Shown here: in pieces, positions 1-7,013 of the stretch
Numbering within the stretch: position 1 is the stretch's first letter
How the letters are laid out: every line of letters begins with the position of its first letter
Assembly: GCA_002348185.1 (NCBI GenBank)
Contig: DDYW01000146.1
Coordinates: 13,413 to 25,065 of the forward strand
Direction of reading: 5' to 3'
DNA length: 11,653 nt
From: Candidatus Hydrogenedentes bacterium UBA2224
GTDB taxonomy: Bacteria > Hydrogenedentota > Hydrogenedentia > Hydrogenedentales > SLHB01
Translations under genes and position numbers: made by a program
The notes under the pieces: generated by a model
Databases searched by the model: none
What the model was told of the DNA's origin: nothing
Seen by the model: the letters and a program-made list of their open reading frames with translations, nothing else

Positions 1-602
<602 letters not shown>

Positions 603-666
603 GCGGCGTCCATCCCGACGTTCCCGTTTCCGCGGCAAGGCGCACCCCTGAGTTGCGGCGCTCCAA

Positions 667-695
667 TTGACTATCCCTGGCCCGCCCGCTATCAT
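667..695 (+). promoter_or_regulatory. Sigma-70-like promoter ahead of the four-helix-bundle element
   Basis: The -35 candidate TTGACT (667-672) and the -10 candidate TATCAT (690-695) each match consensus at five of six positions and are separated by exactly 17 bases. The predicted start is near 702, a few bases before the hexamer repeat arm, so that arm would lie in the 5' untranslated region. The only gap before the GH13 gene is 18 bases, so this may also be the promoter for 1286-4486. Prediction from sequence only. Confidence 0.55.
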
Positions 696-704
696 AGACT
701 TGTC

Positions 705-747
705 CCAATCGGGATCGAAATCGAAATCGAAATCGAAATCGGGATCG
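705..747 (+). repeat. Left repeat arm: 6-bp tandem repeat (GRRATC units)
   Basis: Perfect hexamer register: CCAATC (705-710), GGGATC (711-716), four copies of GAAATC (717-740), GGGATC (741-746), then G. Its reverse complement matches the right arm within the 3' end of the following gene, with the same order of units (CCWATC, GGGATC, GAAATC run, GGGATC) but four GAAATC units here against two there. It ends seven bases before the ATG at 755, where the ribosome binding site should be. Confidence 0.9.
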
Positions 748-754
748 TACATTC

Positions 755-1267
755 ATGAGCCTTGGCCACGAGAAACTTGACGTCTACCGGCTCTCCCTCG
801 GGTACGTGGCATGGGTCTTCCAGCAGGCGAACACGCTGAACGGCATCCATCGTTCAGCGCGGGACCAATGGCTTCGCGCCAGCCAGTCGATTCCGTTGAA
901 TATCGCCGAGGGAAATGGCAAGACCGCCGACGCGGATCGCCGCCGGTATTTTGAAATCGCTCGCGGCTCGGCGATGGAATGCGCGGCGATACAGGATGTC
1001 CTGGTTGTCGGCCAGGCCCTGGGCGAAGCGGAAAGCGAGAGCCGCAAGCATGAATTGAACCGCATGGCGGTTATGCTCAGCCGGCTGGCTGGAAGAGGCT
1101 ACCCGGTCGGGGAGCAGCCCGCGGAGTACCGGTGTGGTGAAGAGGATGGCGAGCCCGAGCTCGATTGCGATTGCGATCCCGATTTCGATTTCGATCCCGA
1201 TAGGGATTTTGATGTGAAGAGGTTGAAATCCCATCCAGGGGGTGGGAGCAATTCGATACCGTCATGA
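755..1267 (+). CDS. Four-helix-bundle protein of the 23S rRNA intervening-sequence (S23/IVP) family, with repeat-derived Asp-X tail
   Basis: The 170-residue protein carries the family pattern: KLDVYRLS near the start, the central RASQSIPLNIAEGNGK at 41-56, then RYFEIARGSAMECAAIQDVL at 64-83, and a final helix to about residue 112. Members are usually about 115-130 residues, so roughly the last 45 are extra. Residues 137-154 are nine consecutive Asp-X pairs encoded by the right repeat arm; the tail then continues to TGA 1265-1267. Some relatives are encoded inside 23S rRNA intervening sequences, and the Avd accessory protein of diversity-generating retroelements has a similar fold. No rRNA or reverse transcriptase is visible here, and the family's molecular role is not settled. 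The start at 755 has only a weak upstream GGGA (741-744), part of the repeat arm. Inverted arms bracket the gene, suggesting an element rather than a resident gene (inference). Confidence 0.9.
   Translation: MSLGHEKLDVYRLSLGYVAWVFQQANTLNGIHRSARDQWLRASQSIPLNIAEGNGKTADADRRRYFEIARGSAMECAAIQDVLVVGQALGEAESESRKHELNRMAVMLSRLAGRGYPVGEQPAEYRCGEEDGEPELDCDCDPDFDFDPDRDFDVKRLKSHPGGGSNSIPS
1163..1216 (-). repeat. Right repeat arm: 6-bp tandem repeat, inverted relative to the left arm
   Basis: On the plus strand there are nine hexamers in register, all beginning GAT: two GATTGC, GATCCC, two GATTTC, GATCCC, GATAGG, GATTTT, GATGTG. Read on the minus strand, 1174-1204 aligns with the left arm at 705-747 with one mismatch and a 12-base (two-unit) gap; the longest exact pairing is about 22 bp. 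The hexamers are in frame with the gene they lie in, so each is one Asp-X dipeptide. The outermost units are degenerate, as expected of repeats decaying away from the core. Confidence 0.88.
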
Positions 1268-1285
1268 GACGAGGTACGGCGCATC

Positions 1286-4200
1286 ATGCACATGACCTAT
1301 CTGCTGCCCGGCGTGCTTATCGCCGCGCTCTGGCTTGGCCGGCCCGCGGCCGCGCAGGAACGCCCGGCGTCTCCCGACTGGGGCATCGAGGCGGGCTGGC
1401 TGGTTCGCGACGACACTGCGCGGCCCGGTGAGGGCTTCGCGGCCAACCTCCGCATTGCCGACCACGGACCGCTGCTCACCGACGCGGAGCCGCCCCGCAT
1501 CGAGAGCCGCCAGTCGGCGTACGGCGGGTTCGAGACCCTCTACACGACGGGGCGAGGCGTCCTGATCGACCGCTGTGTCCCCTTTCCCGAACTCGGGCAG
1601 CGCGCATGGCGCCGGTCGCTGCATTACACCAACACCTCGGGCGAGACGCAGGACATCCTGTCCGCGGAAATGCACATTTCGCCCGTGTTTTCGCAGGACA
1701 GAGGGGCCTGGAACACGACGCATTTCCGTATGGCCAACACGCCGTCGGGGCAAAGCCTCTGTTTCTCGTACTGGAGCGATGCGGACCCGTATACGGTCGG
1801 GGACGGCGGCGTCGAGATCGCGAGCCAGTGGCGCCTTGCGCCGGGCGCGGAAGCGACTATCGGCCAAATGAGCATCTGGCTCGGACGCCCCGGCCCTGCG
1901 GGGTTTCCCGTCGAAGCCCGGCGCTGGTTCCGCGCGCACGGATTCGCCCACCCGCTCGAGTATCCCGACTGGCTCACGCGCGGCATTCTGTACGAGGCGT
2001 CGGCCGCGGGCCATGTCGATTCGCGGTTCAGTGATGTCGGTGGATTCGACGCGTTCAGCAAACAGGTCGACTACCTGGCCGACCTCGGCGTGAATGTCCT
2101 CTGGCTGAACGCGGTGCACGCGCACAAGCGCCCGCCCAATCCCACCGACGGCGCCTGGAACCACTACGATCCGCTCGATTTTGACGTTGTGGACCCGGTT
2201 CTCGGCGGACCGGACGCGCTTGCCCGGCTCGCGGACACGCTCGAAGACGCCGGCATCCATGTGTTATGCGAAGCCGTGCCCCACGGCGGCCACAGCACAC
2301 AGGCCGCGGCCCTCGAAGGGTGGTGGACGCGCGACCGCGACGGGCGGCCCCGGCGTCCCTGGGGCGGCTACGGTCTGGACAACGCGTCGCCCGAATGGCA
2401 GGCCGTCATCGGCGGCCACATGGCCCTGCTCGCGCGCGAATTCGGCATCGAAGGCGCCCGGATTGACGTGGCCGACGGGCAAGGCCCGAACTGGGGGTCG
2501 CCGCGCACCCCTCACGCGTCCTATTCCACCGTCGGCGGGGGACTCGAGATGATGCGGGCCATTCGCGACGGCATTGCGCAGGGGCCGGCCTCGCGGCCCG
2601 TGCTGATTCCCGAAAGCCCGCTGCGGCGCGAGTACTTCGGCGTTGCGAACGCGCATGTCGTCGGATACGGATTTGAGTTCGTCGATTTCATCCGCGACCA
2701 CACCGGGCTGGCCCTTGATGCGCCCGCGCGGATGGCGGCACGGCTCCACGCTTTTTTCGAGGCCGAACAGGGGACGATGCCGCCCGGCGCCTTGTTGATC
2801 CGGACGCTCAACAACCACGATACGGTGGTCGGGGGGGGCCGTGTGCAGAACCGCTTCGGTGCGGGCCTGGCGCGGGCGCTCTACGGCGTCTGCCTGGCGG
2901 TGCCCGGTCTGCCGATGCTGTACCAGGAGGAGGAAACGGGCAGTTTCGAGGCGCTGCGCGCGATGAACTGGACCCGGCGTCTGCTTCCCGAACTGGGCGC
3001 GGGCGAGGCCGAATTTTTGTCCCCGGGCTATTTCGCGCCCGAGGTGTTCGCGGTGATGCGCAGGGATGCGCAGCGCCAGACCCTGGTCCTCGTCAACCTC
3101 TCCGGCAGAGCGGTCTCGGGCCGCGCCGTCATGCCCGACAGCGTGCCCGACGAGACCACGGTGTACGATGCCGCCGCTGTGGTGGCCCCTGGTGCCGGCC
3201 AGGGCGTCCCGCGAGCCGCGCACGTGCGTGATCGCGCCGTGGACTGGACCCTCAAACCCTACGAAACGGCCTTTCTGCGCATCGGCGCGCCGCCGGAAGC
3301 GTCTGTTCCGCCCGCGCGATTCGCGTCCCCCGCCGCGCGCGAATCCCATGACCCCGAAAGGCTCGTTTGGCAGGCCGGCCGCGAGGGGCTGGCGCTGCGC
3401 TGCGGCGCCATTGAAGCCACCTTGACCGTCCCCGGGATGGCCTGGGAGAGCAGCAATGACGGCGCGCGCGTAACGCGGCTGGCGTCACCCGCGGGCGTCA
3501 TTGAATGCCGCGAAGAACCAGGGGGCATCGCGGTAAGCTGCGAGGCCGGCACGGAGTATGCGCACACGCCGCTGACCCTGCGGATAACGAACGCGCGGGG
3601 ATGGAAGGTGTCTGGCGAGAGCGCGGTCCTTGCCGACTGGTTTGTGCCACGCCACCGTCCCTTCCCCGAGGAGGCCGGATACGTGTGGCGGCCTTCCGAC
3701 GTCTGGGGATACCTGCCGCACCGCCTTTACAACGGTGTGCTCCCCGCGGGCCGGCTCTGGCAGAGCCTGCTCGAGCCGCTTCATACCGAAGCGCCCTCCG
3801 TGGCGTTCTTCAGCGGGGATGGGCGCGGCCTGGCGCTCCGGCAGATCCAGACCACCGCCATGAATGTGGTGTTGCACGATGGCAGCGGCGCGGACGACGC
3901 GGGCGCGGCACCACCCGCGTTGCAGTTTTTCGCCGTCGACAGCAGCCTGCATCCGGAGGTGCAGCATCTGGGCTGTCGGCAGCCGTGGGTGCTGTCCGGG
4001 CTTCAACCCGTGGAGCCGCGGCCTTTGCGCGTAACGTTCACGCTCACCCCACTGGGCGATGCCGCCGGAGAGTTTGCCGCGGAGCGCGCAGCCCGCTCGG
4101 CACGGGGACCGGTTCTCGAACGCGACGGCCCGGAGTTCGTCGATGCGTTCGGGGCCGTGTTCATGCCCGAACCGGCGGCGCTCACGTGGCGCAACCTCGC

Positions 4201-4486
4201 GGCGGTTCCGGGCGTCTACCGGGTGCAGTTCGAGCTGCGGCACAGTGAACGCGGCCCGGATGACCGCGAGTTGACCGATGCCTACGCGCTCGAGTTCGAC
4301 GGCACGCCTGTGGCGCTCTACTGGATCAAGCTGAACACCGCCTCGACCGGGAATGCCTGGTTTGGCCATGCGCAGACGCCCCCCCTCGACCTCTCGGGCG
4401 GCCCCCATACCCTCCGGATCCACACCAGCCGATCCTGGTGCGCCGTCCGCAACGGATTTCGCCTGCTTGCGTCCCCGGCGGAGTAG
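1286..4486 (+). CDS. Secreted GH13-like (alpha-amylase superfamily) glycoside hydrolase with long N- and C-terminal beta domains
   Basis: The 1066-residue protein has a signal peptide (about 1-23, ending AAA before QE), so it is probably periplasmic or secreted. Residues about 30-215 look like a beta-rich N-terminal domain. A GH13-type barrel spans about 229-585: FSKQVDYLADLGVNVLWLNAV (257-277, region before strand 3), ARIDVADG with predicted nucleophile D394, LIPES with predicted acid/base E443, and LNNHD with D512. All three catalytic positions are kept, but region I is degenerate: GIHVLCEAVPHGGH (323-336) replaces the usual DxxxNH. A beta C-domain follows (about 585-667), then roughly 400 residues of further beta-rich sequence; the last 90 or so (about 970-1062) look like a carbohydrate-binding-type sandwich. 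The ATG at 1286 is preferred over ATG 1292 because GAGGT (1271-1275) lies 10 bases upstream. It sits 18 bases after the four-helix-bundle stop. Substrate is uncertain. Confidence 0.88.
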   Translation: MHMTYLLPGVLIAALWLGRPAAAQERPASPDWGIEAGWLVRDDTARPGEGFAANLRIADHGPLLTDAEPPRIESRQSAYGGFETLYTTGRGVLIDRCVPFPELGQRAWRRSLHYTNTSGETQDILSAEMHISPVFSQDRGAWNTTHFRMANTPSGQSLCFSYWSDADPYTVGDGGVEIASQWRLAPGAEATIGQMSIWLGRPGPAGFPVEARRWFRAHGFAHPLEYPDWLTRGILYEASAAGHVDSRFSDVGGFDAFSKQVDYLADLGVNVLWLNAVHAHKRPPNPTDGAWNHYDPLDFDVVDPVLGGPDALARLADTLEDAGIHVLCEAVPHGGHSTQAAALEGWWTRDRDGRPRRPWGGYGLDNASPEWQAVIGGHMALLAREFGIEGARIDVADGQGPNWGSPRTPHASYSTVGGGLEMMRAIRDGIAQGPASRPVLIPESPLRREYFGVANAHVVGYGFEFVDFIRDHTGLALDAPARMAARLHAFFEAEQGTMPPGALLIRTLNNHDTVVGGGRVQNRFGAGLARALYGVCLAVPGLPMLYQEEETGSFEALRAMNWTRRLLPELGAGEAEFLSPGYFAPEVFAVMRRDAQRQTLVLVNLSGRAVSGRAVMPDSVPDETTVYDAAAVVAPGAGQGVPRAAHVRDRAVDWTLKPYETAFLRIGAPPEASVPPARFASPAARESHDPERLVWQAGREGLALRCGAIEATLTVPGMAWESSNDGARVTRLASPAGVIECREEPGGIAVSCEAGTEYAHTPLTLRITNARGWKVSGESAVLADWFVPRHRPFPEEAGYVWRPSDVWGYLPHRLYNGVLPAGRLWQSLLEPLHTEAPSVAFFSGDGRGLALRQIQTTAMNVVLHDGSGADDAGAAPPALQFFAVDSSLHPEVQHLGCRQPWVLSGLQPVEPRPLRVTFTLTPLGDAAGEFAAERAARSARGPVLERDGPEFVDAFGAVFMPEPAALTWRNLAAVPGVYRVQFELRHSERGPDDRELTDAYALEFDGTPVALYWIKLNTASTGNAWFGHAQTPPLDLSGGPHTLRIHTSRSWCAVRNGFRLLASPAE

Positions 4487-4510
4487 GGAATAGGGAAAGG
4501 CAGGTAGGGG

Positions 4511-4517
<7 letters not shown>
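4487..4517. terminator. Possible bidirectional hairpin between convergent genes
   Basis: GGAATAG (4487-4493) and CTATTCC (4511-4517) form a perfect 7-bp inverted repeat with a 17-base loop in the gap between the GH13 stop and the stop of the minus-strand regulator. The right arm includes that regulator's stop codon. There is no T-run, so it is a weak candidate for a shared terminator. Confidence 0.3.
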
Positions 4518-5884
<1,367 letters not shown>

Positions 5885-5890
5885 CTCAGG

Positions 5891-5895
5891 CTCCT
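5891..5895 (-). promoter_or_regulatory. Shine-Dalgarno AGGAG fixing the GTG start at 5884
   Basis: On the minus strand AGGAG ends six bases before GTG (5884-5882). The next in-frame ATG (codon 10, directly before the first receiver strand) would remove the N-terminal residues and has no comparable site, so the GTG start is preferred. Confidence 0.75.
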
Positions 5896-5988
5896 AGACT
5901 CTGGACGGATCGGGTTCCGTGTCGCGCAATGGCGTGCTTCCCCGACAGGCGTGGCGACGCGATGAATGCCTCGCCGGATCGCTCGGGC

Positions 5989-6008
5989 AAGCCGCGTTAC
6001 AGCGGCTT
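5989..6008. repeat. Perfect 7-bp dyad (hairpin or operator-like) upstream of the response regulator
   Basis: AAGCCGC (5989-5995) and GCGGCTT (6002-6008) are perfectly complementary around a 6-base spacer. The dyad lies downstream of the predicted minus-strand promoter and about 105 bases upstream of the GTG start, so it would be in the regulator's leader. It could be an mRNA hairpin, a protein-binding dyad, or the end of the zinc-protein transcript; there is no T-run. Confidence 0.35.
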
Positions 6009-6019
6009 AACTCGCCTAT

Positions 6020-6048
6020 TTTGTATCACTTGTCGCGGGCGGCGTCAA
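6020..6048 (-). promoter_or_regulatory. Sigma-70-like promoter for the NtrC-family regulator
   Basis: On the minus strand TTGACG (6048-6043, five of six consensus bases) and TACAAA (6025-6020, four of six) are separated by 17 bases in a locally AT-richer patch. The predicted start is near 6013, giving a leader of about 130 bases that contains the dyad at 5989-6008. Together with the zinc-protein stop at 6088, this suggests the regulator is transcribed on its own. Confidence 0.45.
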
Positions 6049-6087
6049 ATAATTGGCGGTGATTTGCGGGAAAGCGATCCCAACAAT

Positions 6088-6456
6088 TCAAGAATTCTTC
6101 GATTCGTCGCCAAGGAGTTTGCGGAACGTGTCGAGGCGGTCCGAATCCGGCGGGCTGTCTCCGGCATCTCCGAAGAGGGTGTCCAGTGCATTGCGCGCCT
6201 GCTCTCCTGCCCCGGCGCCGGACGGGTCCGGTTCGCGGCTGGCGAACTCGAACTCGTCGCAGAAATTGCAGTCGGCCTTGTCGCCGACCCATTCGGTGTT
6301 GGGGATGTAGCATTGGTTGTGGGCGCCCGGCTCGTAGAAGCGGCAGTTCAGACAGCAGTGCAGGTACGCGGAACAGGCGTGGCAGACGTCCTTCGGCCCC
6401 GGCTGCTTTTTGCCGCCGCTCTCCCACGGGGCGCCACAGTGATGGCAGTGCGTCAT
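6088..6456 (-). CDS. Conserved Cys-rich zinc-binding protein of unknown function
   Basis: A 122-residue protein with ten cysteines in its first 66 residues: CxxC at 4/7, CxxC at 25/28, HCCLNC at 33-38, C49 and CxxC at 63/66, in the pattern HCCLNCRFYEPGAHNQC followed by NFCDEF. I recognise this as a widespread uncharacterised bacterial family (the CCLNCRFYDPxAHNQC and NFCDYF type), seen in deltaproteobacteria and planctomycete-like genomes. The spacing suggests two or more treble-clef or ribbon zinc sites. The C-terminal third has two short amphipathic helices (about 87-96 and 107-117), each followed by a GD pair, separated by an acidic/Pro linker. The frame is open upstream to 6534, but ATG 6456-6454 is chosen because GGGAG (6469-6465) lies 8 bases before it and family similarity starts at MTHCHHCG. 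It is probably cytosolic. Its adjacency to the divergent Trm112-like gene may or may not be functional. Confidence 0.85.
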   Translation of the reverse strand: MTHCHHCGAPWESGGKKQPGPKDVCHACSAYLHCCLNCRFYEPGAHNQCYIPNTEWVGDKADCNFCDEFEFASREPDPSGAGAGEQARNALDTLFGDAGDSPPDSDRLDTFRKLLGDESKNS

Positions 6457-6474
6457 GAATGGGACTCCCGTCCC

Positions 6475-6493
6475 GCACGCGGCGAACGCGTGC
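6475..6493 (-). repeat. Hairpin in the leader of the zinc-protein gene
   Basis: On the minus strand GCACGCG and CGCGTGC form a perfect 7-bp stem with a 5-base loop. It ends six bases upstream of the GGGAG ribosome binding site, within the predicted 5' untranslated region. It could tune translation or mRNA stability; only the pairing is observed. Confidence 0.35.
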
Positions 6494-6505
6494 CGACTTA
6501 CGGTC

Positions 6506-6534
6506 AGCGTACCCGCCCCGCCGCTCCCAGTCAA
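6506..6534 (-). promoter_or_regulatory. Sigma-70-like promoter for the zinc-protein gene
   Basis: On the minus strand TTGACT (6534-6529, five of six) is followed after 17 bases by TACGCT (6511-6506), which keeps the key T, A and final T of a -10 box but matches only three of six. The predicted start is near 6499, about 43 bases before the ATG. Confidence 0.35.
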
Positions 6535-6618
6535 CCGGTCGAGGCGGCCGAACCGCCCGCGGCAGGTCTCGTGAGCCCGCGCTACGGCCGACCGTCCGCA
6601 CCGTCCTGCGGGTCTGCG

Positions 6619-6647
6619 TTGGAGTTGAGGCGCAGATGGGCTAGAAT
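6619..6647 (+). promoter_or_regulatory. Sigma-70-like promoter for the Trm112-like gene
   Basis: TTGGAG (6619-6624, three of six) and TAGAAT (6642-6647, five of six) are separated by 17 bases, giving a predicted start near 6654 and a short leader of about 32 bases. With the opposing promoter at 6506-6534, the 229-base gap between the two ATGs would be a divergent promoter region. Confidence 0.45.
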
Positions 6648-6670
6648 GGCGCCGACGCGGCTACACAGAA

Positions 6671-6676
6671 AAGGAG
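6671..6676 (+). promoter_or_regulatory. Shine-Dalgarno AAGGAG for the Trm112-like gene
   Basis: AAGGAG ends nine bases before the ATG at 6686. The 15-16 bases from this site through the ATG almost duplicate the leader of the divergent zinc-protein gene (6454-6468 on the minus strand), differing by one inserted C. Confidence 0.75.
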
Positions 6677-6685
6677 TCCCCATTC

Positions 6686-6943
6686 ATGGTAGACCAGGAA
6701 TTGCTCGACATATTGGTGTGCCCGGACAACAAGACCAAAGTGACGCTGGCGGACCCGGGCCTCATCGACAAGGCCAACGCCGCCATCGAGGCGGGCACGC
6801 TCACGAATCGCGCCGGGGAAACGGTCGAGGAGAAGATCGAGGGCGGACTGGTGCGGGAAGACCGGGCGTATATGTATGCCATTCGCGATGACATCCCCAT
6901 CATGCTGATTGATGAGGCGATTCCCCTGGACCAGTTGGCCTGA
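6686..6943 (+). CDS. Trm112-like protein, long form
   Basis: The 85-residue protein starts LLDILVCPDNKTKV and ends AYMYAIRDDIPIMLIDEAIPL, the two conserved blocks of the Trm112p-like family (bacterial YcaR/UPF0434 group). In eukaryotes and archaea Trm112 is a zinc-binding activator of several methyltransferases; for bacterial members the partner is usually unknown. Between the blocks lies a linker of about 35 residues (about 18-55), longer than in the roughly 60-residue YcaR. Only one cysteine (C11) is present, so the classical zinc site cannot form and the fold is probably maintained without metal. It has a strong AAGGAG site and its own promoter candidate. The divergent neighbour is the Cys-rich zinc protein; the esterase gene follows 70 bases downstream. 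It is probably cytosolic. Confidence 0.85.
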   Translation: MVDQELLDILVCPDNKTKVTLADPGLIDKANAAIEAGTLTNRAGETVEEKIEGGLVREDRAYMYAIRDDIPIMLIDEAIPLDQLA

Positions 6944-6995
6944 GCTGGCGGGAGGGTATGCTGACCGCAAGCGGGCCGGGCGCCCGCATGCCAGC
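6944..6995 (+). terminator. Nested inverted repeats directly after the Trm112-like stop
   Basis: Starting on the first base after TGA, GCTGGC (6944-6949) pairs with GCCAGC (6990-6995), and inside it GCGGGC (6971-6976) pairs with GCCCGC (6982-6987) around a 5-base loop. There is no T-run, so it could be a processing or Rho-associated structure, or a stem controlling read-through into the esterase gene, whose ribosome binding region (7000-7006) begins five bases later. Confidence 0.35.
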
Positions 6996-7013
6996 CAACG
7001 GGGGGGCTGTGTC

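Noticed and set aside
631..660. Imperfect hairpin after the first activator gene (CGCGGCAA with TTGCGGCG)
   Set aside because: It has one mismatch, a 14-base loop and no T-run, so it is not good enough to call a terminator.
705..1216. CRISPR array or diversity-generating retroelement
   Set aside because: The repeats are 6-bp tandem units without spacers, and no cas gene, reverse transcriptase, or template/variable repeat pair is present; the four-helix protein alone is not evidence of a retroelement.
1262..4423. Three long minus-strand open frames (1262-2260, 2264-3349, 3485-4423) opposite the GH13-like gene
   Set aside because: They are fully antisense to a gene with signal peptide and catalytic motifs, and have low-complexity Arg/Gly-rich translations with no recognisable family.
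6909..7013. Upstream in-frame extension of the esterase by 35 residues
   Set aside because: It would overlap the end of the Trm112-like gene and the nested inverted repeats after it, and adds no recognisable sequence.
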